Of a stretch of DNA of 64,000 nucleotides, positions 1 through 6,524 are shown piece after piece. Numbering within the stretch: the first letter of the stretch is position 1; every line of letters begins with the position of its first letter. Under the pieces are notes generated by a model, which had not been told where the DNA came from, did not search any database, and worked only from the letters and a program-made list of their open reading frames with translations. Source of the DNA: Rugosimonospora sp040255525 (GTDB lineage Bacteria > Actinomycetota > Actinomycetes > Mycobacteriales > Micromonosporaceae); assembly GCA_040255525.1 (NCBI GenBank), contig JBDZVD010000023.1, positions 7,184 through 71,183 of the forward strand, given 5' to 3'. The position numbers were made by a program, and so were the translations under genes.

Positions 1-369
1 CTCCGGCATCCGGGCCAGTACCGACTCCAGCGCCGAGCGGCGGTGGCGGCTCAGCTCGTCGAGCACGTTGACCGCGGCCGGCGTCAGGATCAGCTGCACC
101 TCGCGCCGGTCGCCCGCGTGCGGCGCGCGGCGCAGGTACCCCAGTGCCTCCAACCGGTCGCACAACCGGCTCGCGGACGACGCTCCGACGTTGAGCGCCT
201 CCGCCAGGCCGTTGACATTGATGTCGCGTCTCACGGTGACCAGCGTCAGCACTCGCAGTTGGGTGGGCGACACCGGCAGGGGCGGCTGCATCCGGGCCGG
301 GTCGAGCGCGGCGGACAGCGCCTCGGCCGCGGTCTCCAGGCGGGCCGCCAAGGTCTCCAGGCGCTGCAT
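1..369 (-). CDS. MarR family transcriptional regulator (C-terminus outside window)
   Basis: Winged-helix DNA-binding regulator, cut off by the window edge, so only about the first 123 residues are present. The translation begins MQRLETLAARLETAAEAL and contains the MarR core: a helical N-terminus, a recognition-helix region (VGASSASRLCDRLEALGYL) and a wing ending in GDRREVQLILT. The ATG at 369 is preceded by a GGAG ribosome binding site about 8 bases away. The ligand and targets cannot be read from the sequence. An upstream degraded ORF on the same strand overlaps its first 124 bases in another frame. Confidence 0.85.
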   Translation of the reverse strand, partial: MQRLETLAARLETAAEALSAALDPARMQPPLPVSPTQLRVLTLVTVRRDINVNGLAEALNVGASSASRLCDRLEALGYLRRAPHAGDRREVQLILTPAAVNVLDELSRHRRSALESVLARMPE

Positions 370-593
370 GCCACCAACTCCTCGCGTCTACAGGACCGCC
401 TGCCGTCACCGGATTTTCCGTGCCAGTCCAGGCAGAGCACCACGGCGTCGTCGACAAGTTCGTCGTCTCCGTGGTAATCGTGCAGACTGCGCATCACGCT
501 ACCAACGGCTTCGGCGGCCGGCTGCAGACGCGTCGCCCGCAGCGCGCGCGGCGCGGCGCAGGAGTTCACCGACCGATGGGGTGTCTTGGACAT
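246..593 (-). pseudogene. small ORF resembling the tail of a SpoIIE/PP2C-type phosphatase
   Basis: An ATG at 593 follows a good GGAG site (six-base spacing). The 115-codon frame starts MSKTPHRSVN and then reads SLHDYHGDDELVDDAVVLCL, which resembles the C-terminal end of actinobacterial SpoIIE-type phosphatases, where a conserved DDA precedes the last hydrophobic strand. Beyond roughly position 380 the frame runs out of phase into the MarR gene and becomes arginine-rich, so the downstream part is probably not native. I read it as the remnant of a larger phosphatase gene. The good translation start means a short unique protein cannot be excluded. Confidence 0.35.
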
Positions 594-723
594 CGGCTAC
601 TCCTCTCGCAGGTCGCGTCGCGCCCGGCATATTTGTCATGGAGCAAATGATGGTACCCGGGCCGCACGGGTCGCATGACCGGGTTCCCCCGTCGCGACGG
701 GCGGAACGCTGACCGGCCCAGGC

Positions 724-1113
724 TCAGCTCCGCCGGCTCTCCAGCTGCCGCTTCGCGTCATAGCTCTGCCGCGCCTGTTCGACCTTGTCGAGGTTGGCCG
801 ACCACTCGGCGAGGGTCGCGAACAGCGGGGCCAGGCTGCGGCCCAGCGGGCTGATCTCGTACTCCACCCTCGGGGGCACCCCGGCGTGATAGGTGCGCAC
901 GACCAGCCCGTCGCGCTCCAGCCGTCGCAGCCGCTGGGTCAGCACCTTGGGTGTGATCGTGGTGATGCGGCGCTCCAGTTCCACGAACCGTTGCCGCCCG
1001 TACGTGTGCAGCACCCACAGGATCGGCGTGGTCCACCGGCTGAACACGATGTCGACCACCGGAGTGATCGGGCAGGCCAGCTCCGGAGCGGTGTCCGCTG
1101 TTGTCTCGATCAC
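724..1113 (-). CDS. HxlR family transcriptional regulator
   Basis: A 129-residue single-domain winged-helix regulator. It has the HxlR hallmark layout: an N-terminal Cys (about residue 14, in ELACPITPV), the helix region IVFSRWTTPILWVL, and the recognition helix ITPKVLTQRLRRLERDGLV followed by the wing. The conserved Cys suggests thiol- or aldehyde/quinone-responsive control, as known for some relatives. The GTG at 1113 is chosen because upstream codons would translate the GAGGAAAGTGGG region, which looks like the ribosome binding site. It is divergent from an NAD(P)-binding oxidoreductase, a common QorR-QOR2-like pairing. The inverted repeat at 1139-1159 is its likely operator. Confidence 0.88.
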   Translation of the reverse strand: MIETTADTAPELACPITPVVDIVFSRWTTPILWVLHTYGRQRFVELERRITTITPKVLTQRLRRLERDGLVVRTYHAGVPPRVEYEISPLGRSLAPLFATLAEWSANLDKVEQARQSYDAKRQLESRRS

Positions 1114-1138
1114 ATTCGGCCCACTTTCCTCTAGGTGC

Positions 1139-1159
1139 CTACTGGCTTCCCGACAGTAG
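1139..1159. promoter_or_regulatory. candidate HxlR operator, CTACTG-N9-CAGTAG
   Basis: A perfect 6-bp inverted repeat with a 9-base spacer lies in the 139-bp divergent interval between the HxlR regulator (start 1113) and the oxidoreductase (start 1253). It contains TACT and AGTA half sites, as HxlR/YodB-type operators often do, although with a longer spacer than the classic site. Confidence 0.4.
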
Positions 1160-1252
1160 CTTCGCCGAGTCCGTACAGAACACGACCGGTCGGGTCGTCG
1201 CGGGACGCCAGCCGCGCCGGGCCAGACCGCAAAACCACGCAGGGGAGCGAAC

Positions 1253-2071
1253 ATGATCGTGGTGACGGGAGCCACCGGCAATGTCGGGCGGCCACTCGTG
1301 CAGGCCCTCGTCGAAGCGGGTGAGCAGGTGACGGCCGTCGCGCGCGGGCAGACCGGGGTACCCACGGGGGTCCGGTTCCACCGGGCCGATCTGACCGAGC
1401 CGGAGAGCCTGAAGCCGGCCCTCGACCACGCCGCGGCGCTGTTCCTGCTGACCTCCGGCGACTTCATGGCCAGGGGCGACCTGGGTGCGGTCATGAACGT
1501 CGCACGGTCGGCCGGCGTCCGCCGGCTCGTGCTGCTGTCCTCCCAGGGCGTGGGTACCCGGCGCCACCCCCCGCACCTGGAGGACGCCGTCAGGCGGTCG
1601 GGTCTGGAGTGGACGATGCTGCGGCCGGGCAACTTCGACTCCAACGCGCTCCAGTGGGCCGAGTCGGTACGCACCGGGCGGGTGGTCGCCGCGCCGTTCG
1701 GGGATGTGGCGTTGCCGGCCGTCGACCCGGCCGACATCGCCGAAGTCGCCTCCGCCGCCCTGCGCGAGCCGGGCCACGCGGGCCGCGTGTACACACTGAC
1801 CGGACCGGTACCGATCTCGCCCCGACAGCAGGCGGCGGCGATCGGGGACGTCCTGGGCGAGCCGGTGCGGTTCGTCGAACAGAGCCGCGAACAGGCGCGC
1901 GATCAGATGCTCGGGCACCTGCCCGAGCCGGTCGTCGAGGCCACCCTCGGTGCGCTCGGCGCACCGTCGGCCGACGAGCAGCGCGTCAACGGCGACGTGT
2001 CGCGGCTGCTGGGCCGCCCGCCCCGCGCCTTCGCCGACTGGGCGGCGCGCAACGTCGCGGCGTTCCGGTAG
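1253..2071 (+). CDS. NmrA-like NAD(P)-binding oxidoreductase
   Basis: A 272-residue atypical short-chain dehydrogenase-like protein. It begins MIVVTGATGNVGRPLVQAL, where TGATGNVG is the glycine-rich Rossmann dinucleotide-binding turn. Later segments (RRLVLLSSQGVG, EWTMLRPGNF, VDPADIAEVA) match the NmrA/quinone-oxidoreductase-2 branch, which usually lacks the full Tyr-x-x-x-Lys catalytic pair. The ATG at 1253 has AGGGGAG about five bases upstream. It is divergent from an HxlR regulator, suggesting induction by an electrophile or quinone. The substrate is not determinable. Confidence 0.85.
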   Translation: MIVVTGATGNVGRPLVQALVEAGEQVTAVARGQTGVPTGVRFHRADLTEPESLKPALDHAAALFLLTSGDFMARGDLGAVMNVARSAGVRRLVLLSSQGVGTRRHPPHLEDAVRRSGLEWTMLRPGNFDSNALQWAESVRTGRVVAAPFGDVALPAVDPADIAEVASAALREPGHAGRVYTLTGPVPISPRQQAAAIGDVLGEPVRFVEQSREQARDQMLGHLPEPVVEATLGALGAPSADEQRVNGDVSRLLGRPPRAFADWAARNVAAFR

Positions 2072-2166
2072 CCCGGTGGCACCGGTGGTCCGGTCGCCGG
2101 TGGCGGCCGGACCACCCCACGGCGCGGCGGACGTGGTGTGGCCGGGCCGGGCCTAAGCTGAGCGCG

Positions 2167-2829
2167 GTGGGAGAGGACCTGACGCACCCGGGCAATCGCG
2201 AGCTGGCCTCGGCACGGATGCGGCTGGGCATCCTGAGCGTGGTCGCCGTGGTGGTCGGCGCCGTGCTCGGACTGTGGGCGAAGCCAGTGGTCGCCGCCCT
2301 GGTCGGCTGGGACTTGCTGGCCGCGGCGTACGTCGTCTGGACCTGGCTGGGCGCGCGCCGGCTCGACCCGGCGGCCACCCGGCGGGTCGCGGTCAGCGAG
2401 GACCCCGGCCGGGCCGGGTTCGACACCCTGCTCCTCGCGGCCAGCGTGGTGAGCCTCGCCGGGGTCGGCATCGTCATCGACGCGGCCGGCTCACGGGGCG
2501 CGGTCGAGCAAGATCCGGCCTCCGCCCTCGCGGTCGCCAGCGTCGTCCTGTCCTGGTCCCTGGTGCACACGGTGTTCGCCGAGCGGTACGCGCGCCTCTA
2601 CTACAGCGAACCGATCGGCGGGGTGAACTTCAACGAGACGGAACCGCCGAACTACGTCGACTTCGCGTACCTGGCCTTCACGGTCGGCATGACGTTCCAG
2701 GTCTCCGACACGAACCTGACCAGGAAGACGATCCGGGCCACCGCGCTGCGGCATGCCCTGCTGTCGTACCTGTTCGGCGCCGTCATCATCGCCGCCATCA
2801 TCAACCTGCTCGCCGGCCTGCCCCGGTAG
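2167..2829 (+). CDS. DUF1345 family membrane protein
   Basis: A 220-residue integral membrane protein with about five hydrophobic segments. The signature region reads YSEPIGGVNFNETEPPNYVD, followed by FAYLAFTVGMTFQVSDTNL, typical of the DUF1345 family, whose function is unknown. The GTG at 2167 has no ribosome binding site, but TAAGCT lies at 2154-2159, seven bases upstream, so a leaderless transcript is likely. An in-frame ATG at 2218 is the alternative. It is convergent with the GH3 gene, with a shared terminator hairpin at 2829-2870. Confidence 0.82.
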   Translation: MGEDLTHPGNRELASARMRLGILSVVAVVVGAVLGLWAKPVVAALVGWDLLAAAYVVWTWLGARRLDPAATRRVAVSEDPGRAGFDTLLLAASVVSLAGVGIVIDAAGSRGAVEQDPASALAVASVVLSWSLVHTVFAERYARLYYSEPIGGVNFNETEPPNYVDFAYLAFTVGMTFQVSDTNLTRKTIRATALRHALLSYLFGAVIIAAIINLLAGLPR

Positions 2830-2870
2830 CCGGAGGCCGGGCCGCCGCGGGGGGCGACCCGGCCTCCGGC
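2829..2870. terminator. bidirectional terminator hairpin
   Basis: Perfect 13-bp arms (2829-2841 and 2858-2870) enclose a 16-base loop. It lies between the convergent DUF1345 gene, whose stop codon shares its first base, and the GH3 gene. There is no U-run, as is usual in high-GC actinobacteria. Confidence 0.7.
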
Positions 2871-2884
2871 TGTGGCGGGGCGGA

Positions 2885-5800
2885 TCAGGAGTACGCGTTG
2901 AATTCGGCGATGGACCACCAGGAGGTGCTGGTTCCGGTCTGGGTGNNNNNNNNNNNNNNNNNNNNNNNNNNNNNNNNNNNNNNNNNNNNNNNNNNNNNNN
3001 NNNNNNNNNNNNNNNNNNNNNNNNNNNNNNNNNNNNNNNNNNNNNGTACGTCGGTGGTGCTGCTGACCGAGGCGGTGGCGGTCCAGCCGGTACGCGGCAG
3101 CGGACCGGACGGCGGCGGGGCCGTGCCGGCCGTGTACGCGTTGAATTCGGCGATGGACCACCAGGAGGTGCTGGTTCCGGTCTGGGTGACGCGGATGTAG
3201 CGGGCGTTGGTGGCGGTGAACCCGATGGTGAGCTGTGCGGTGGTGCCGGTTCCGGTGGCGACGGTGGTCCAGGTGGTGCCGTCGGTGGAGAGGTTGACCT
3301 GGTATCCGCGGGCGTAGTCGCCTGCGCTGCCGGCGGAGTCCATGGTGATCTGGTCGATGGTGTGGGTGGTGTTCATGTCGATGGTGATGGTCTGTCCGTT
3401 GGTCATCGGGGTTCCGGTGCTCCAGCGGGTGGTGGTGTCGCCGTCGAGCATGCGGGCGGGTACGTCGGTGGTGCTGCTGACCGAGGCGGTGGCGGTCCAG
3501 CCGGTACGCGGCAGGGCGGTTTGCCCGCCGCCGCCCCCGCCGCCGACCGTGGTCGATCCGGTCAGGCGGATGTCGCGGGAGGACGAGCCGACGTAGATCC
3601 GGTTGGTACCGGCGGAGTTCGCCCACCCGCTGCTCGTCCAGGTCTGGAAGCTGCGCGTGTCCAGCGTGAGGCTCACGTGCTGGGTCTGCCCCGGGTTGAG
3701 GCTCACCCGCTGGAAGCCGCGCAGGCTCTTCGGCGGTTCGCCGGTCGACGCCGGTTGTCCGACGTAGACCTGGGCGACCTCGGCGCCGGCGCGGGTACCG
3801 GTGTTGGTGACGTCGAACCCGGCCGCCACGTTGCCGTTCGCGTCCGGCGCCCCGACGGTGAGGTTCGCGTACCCGAAGGTGGTGTAGGACAACCCGTACC
3901 CGAACGGGTACAGCGGCGTCTTGTTCTGGCTGTCGTACCACCGGTACCCGACGTCGATGCCCTCGGAGTACTGGACGGTGCCGTTCTGGCCGGGCCACTG
4001 CGCGGCCGTGTGCGCCGGTACGTCGGACAGCGACTGCGGGAACGTCACCGGCAGCTTGCCGGAGAAGTTGGCGTCCCCGAACAGCAGCGCGGCGATGGCG
4101 TTGCCGTCTTCCTGGCCGGGGTACCAATTCTCGATGATGCCCTTCACCGACCCGGCCCACGGCATGGTGACCGCCGAGCCACTGTTGACCACGACCACGG
4201 TGTTCGAGTTGGCCGCGGCCACGTCGGCGACCAGTTGGTTCTGGTCGGTGGACAGGTTGATGTCGGCCAGGTCGCCGCCCTCCGACTCGAACTTGTCGAC
4301 GAACACCACGGCCAGGTTGGCGTTGCGCGCCGCGGTGACGGCCTGGTCGTGCAGCGACTGCCCCGGGACCTGCCAGCCCAGGCTCACGTTCGAGCCGCCG
4401 CCGGCCTGGTAGTAGTCCACCTCGATGCTGACCGGCTGGCCCGCGGTCAGCGAGACCGTGCCGGTGCGGGTCGTCGGCCCCTGGTTGTACCAGTTGTTGA
4501 TGACCTGCTGGCCGTTGACGAACAGCCGGCTGCCGTCGTCGCTGTTGAGCGAGAACTGGTAGCTTCCGGTGGCCGGTGGCCGCAGGGTGCCGGTCCACTT
4601 CACCGACCAGTTCGTGGCGTTCACGCCGGGCGCCGGGGAGGCGCCGCCGTACACCACGTCCACCCCCGGGTCGACCCGGCTGGCGACAACCGCTCCGGAC
4701 AGGTCGGTGGTGTTGTGGTACTGGCCGAACAGGCCGGTGCCGGTACCCGACGACGGGGTCAGGTACGAGGGGTCCACCGGCGGCAACTGGCCGCTGGAGG
4801 ACGCGACGCCCTGCGCGAAGCTGACCGTGGCGCCGCTGCCGGCCCGGGTGCGGATGCCCTGGTACGGCGTGACCAGGTAGGGCGGGTTGACCCCGGCGCT
4901 GCCGCCACCCTGGGACATCGCGTCGGTACCCGCGTCGTCGCCGATCACCGCGATCGAGTGCACCGACGTGCCGATCGGCAGCACCGAGGAGTTCTTCAGC
5001 AGGACGCTGCCCTCCTCGGCGACCTGCCGGGCGACCGCGGCGTGCGCGGCGGACGTGACGACCGCACCGGCGGAGCCGGTCTGCGTGGTGTCGAACAGCC
5101 CCTGCCGGAACATCGACACCAGGATCCGCCGCACGTGGTCGTCCACTGTGGACTGTGACACCTGGCCGGAGGAGACGGCGGAGGCCAGCGCGCTGCCGTA
5201 GTAGGTGCTGCCCGGCATCTCCATGTCCAGGCCGTTGTTGACCGACGCGACAGTGGAGTGGGTGGCTCCCCAGTCGGACGTGACGAAGCCGGTGAAGCCG
5301 AGGTCGCCCTTGAGGACGCCGTTCTGCAGCGGGCCGTTCTCACAGGCGAACGGGCCGTTGATCGCCGAGTACGAGCACATCACCGAGTCGGCCTGGCCCT
5401 GCTGGACGGCGGTCTCGAACGCCGGCAGGTAGATCTCCCGCTCGGCGCGGTCGGACACGATCGCGTTGTCGGCGCTGCTGTTGCGGTTGGTCTCCTGGTT
5501 GTAGACGGCGTAGTGCTTCACCTGGGCCATCGGGCCCTGGCTCTGGATGCCCTGGATGTCGGCCGCGCCGATCTGGCCGGCCAGGTACGGGTCCTCGCCC
5601 ATCGACTCGAACGCCCGGCCCCAGCGGGGATCCCGGACGATGTTGATGGTCGGCGCGAGCACCACGTTCGTGCCCTTGCCCCACTGCTCGGCGCCGAGCA
5701 CCTGCCCGTACTGCCGCATCAACCCGGTGTCCCAGGTCGCCGCGCCGGCCACCGGCGCCGCCAACTGGGTCACCCCGGTGAACCCGTCGCCGGCCCCGAC

Positions 5801-6076
5801 CGGGCCGTCCTGCAGGTGCAGCGGCGGGATGCCCAGCCGGGTGTTGCCGTCGACACACCCGACATAGCCGCACGACGCGCCGCCGTGCAGCATCGTCAGC
5901 TTCTCCGCCTGGGTCATCGCGGAAAGCAGTTCGCCAGCCCGGTCGAGCGGGGTCTGTGCGGTGTTCATCCAGGGTTGGGTGGCGGCGTGCGCCTGCGGTG
6001 CGGCGACGGCGACGGCGCCGATCGCCAGGAGCAGGGCGGTGCCGGCGCGCGAGAGGATGCGTCTGGCGTGGCGCAT
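2885..6076 (-). CDS. secreted GH3 beta-glucosidase with PA14 and tandem CBM32 domains
   Basis: Extracellular family 3 glycoside hydrolase, predicted to release glucose from beta-glucan oligosaccharides. Residues 1-31 form a signal peptide ending AHA. The GH3 N-domain follows, with KHYAVYNQE and the nucleophile Asp268 in TSDWGA. A GH3 C-domain carries a PA14 insert (about 445-575), then a fibronectin-like domain, a poly-Gly linker and two discoidin/CBM32 modules starting LPRTGWTATASV. The second module is interrupted by the 100-N gap, so the listed length of 1063 residues is not the true one. If the two copies are equal, about 57 residues are missing. The ATG at 6076 has GGAG five bases upstream. 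Confidence 0.92.
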   Translation of the reverse strand: MRHARRILSRAGTALLLAIGAVAVAAPQAHAATQPWMNTAQTPLDRAGELLSAMTQAEKLTMLHGGASCGYVGCVDGNTRLGIPPLHLQDGPVGAGDGFTGVTQLAAPVAGAATWDTGLMRQYGQVLGAEQWGKGTNVVLAPTINIVRDPRWGRAFESMGEDPYLAGQIGAADIQGIQSQGPMAQVKHYAVYNQETNRNSSADNAIVSDRAEREIYLPAFETAVQQGQADSVMCSYSAINGPFACENGPLQNGVLKGDLGFTGFVTSDWGATHSTVASVNNGLDMEMPGSTYYGSALASAVSSGQVSQSTVDDHVRRILVSMFRQGLFDTTQTGSAGAVVTSAAHAAVARQVAEEGSVLLKNSSVLPIGTSVHSIAVIGDDAGTDAMSQGGGSAGVNPPYLVTPYQGIRTRAGSGATVSFAQGVASSSGQLPPVDPSYLTPSSGTGTGLFGQYHNTTDLSGAVVASRVDPGVDVVYGGASPAPGVNATNWSVKWTGTLRPPATGSYQFSLNSDDGSRLFVNGQQVINNWYNQGPTTRTGTVSLTAGQPVSIEVDYYQAGGGSNVSLGWQVPGQSLHDQAVTAARNANLAVVFVDKFESEGGDLADINLSTDQNQLVADVAAANSNTVVVVNSGSAVTMPWAGSVKGIIENWYPGQEDGNAIAALLFGDANFSGKLPVTFPQSLSDVPAHTAAQWPGQNGTVQYSEGIDVGYRWYDSQNKTPLYPFGYGLSYTTFGYANLTVGAPDANGNVAAGFDVTNTGTRAGAEVAQVYVGQPASTGEPPKSLRGFQRVSLNPGQTQHVSLTLDTRSFQTWTSSGWANSAGTNRIYVGSSSRDIRLTGSTTVGGGGGGGQTALPRTGWTATASVSSTTDVPARMLDGDTTTRWSTGTPMTNGQTITIDMNTTHTIDQITMDSAGSAGDYARGYQVNLSTDGTTWTTVATGTGTTAQLTIGFTATNARYIRVTQTGTSTSWWSIAEFNAYTAGTAPPPSGPLPRTGWTATASVSSTTDVXXXXXXXXXXXXXXXXXXXXXXXXXXXXXXXXXXTQTGTSTSWWSIAEFNAYS
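2890..3520 (-). repeat. tandem CBM32-encoding repeat, second copy interrupted by the gap
   Basis: Copy one (about 3135-3520) is intact. Copy two (about 2890-3100) is broken by the N run. At least 55 bp on each side of the gap match copy one base for base, including synonymous positions, so the duplication is recent or kept homogeneous by conversion. Confidence 0.85.
2946..3045. other. assembly gap (100 Ns)
   Basis: Exactly 100 Ns, the usual placeholder for a gap of unknown size, inside the second CBM32 copy of the GH3 gene. The flanks, 2890-2945 and 3046-3100, are identical to parts of the intact first copy around 3135-3190 and 3460-3514. By comparison with that copy, 271 bases should be here. 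The frame stays open across the Ns only because 100 and 271 leave the same remainder on division by three. Confidence 0.97.
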
Positions 6077-6209
6077 GAAGACTCCAAGGGGGACGGACGC
6101 GCGGGCGGCCGTAGGGGGTGCGGCGCGCCGTGGCGTGGCGGTGGAGTCTCCGCGGCCCGTGGATGGCGGGCCGGGAGCGGAGGTGCGCGATGGGGACGGA
6201 TCTGGGGGA

Positions 6210-6222
6210 GTGAGTGCTCTTT
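6210..6222. promoter_or_regulatory. weak match to the GAGAGCGCTCTC palindrome upstream of the GH3 gene
   Basis: The segment GTGAGTGCTCTT, about 135 bp before the GH3 start, differs at a few positions from the perfect palindrome located about 120 bp before the GH16 start. The similar position is suggestive only. Confidence 0.2.
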
Positions 6223-6405
6223 GGAGATAGAGAGTCGTCGCAGTGTCGATGTCCTGTCAAGGGTTCGGGGCCGGAAAGTTTACGCCTTGAAACATCTCGG
6301 GAAGTCTTGATCGGCGTGGCTTGGGACGGGACTGCCGGAACCGCCCGGCTAGCCTCCGGGCCGATCCCGCCCTGCTCGTCGGCTGAGGGCGCCACCCACC
6401 CCGGT

Positions 6406-6474
6406 CGGCACGGACCTGGCGCGCACAGACACGGCACGGCACGGATCTGGCGCTGCACGGCACGGACCCGGCGC
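6406..6474. repeat. three imperfect 17-bp direct repeats
   Basis: CGGCACGGAYCYGGCGC occurs at 6406-6422, 6437-6453 and 6458-6474, in the 449-bp interval between the GH3 start and the GH16 stop. Apart from this, the weak palindrome near 6216 and the terminator at 6480-6509, I see nothing in that interval. Confidence 0.5.
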
Positions 6475-6479
6475 GGCAC

Positions 6480-6509
6480 GGAGGCCGCGGACCGGGGTCC
6501 GCGGCCTCC
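6480..6509 (-). terminator. terminator hairpin downstream of the GH16 gene
   Basis: Perfect 14-bp arms (6480-6493 and 6496-6509) just past the GH16 stop at 6525. The formal two-base loop would open to four or more bases in RNA. Confidence 0.7.
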
Positions 6510-6524
6510 GCCCGGGTGCGCGGC

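Noticed and set aside
1114..1794. N-terminal extension of the HxlR gene to 356 codons
   Set aside because: The extension is antisense to the oxidoreductase gene, has no domain, and would translate the promoter and operator region.
2652..4598. Long plus/minus overlapping frames opposite and within the GH3 gene
   Set aside because: His/Arg/Pro-rich or Gly/Arg-rich translations with no domain, lying on the second and third frames of a gene with clear catalytic motifs; typical high-GC shadow frames.
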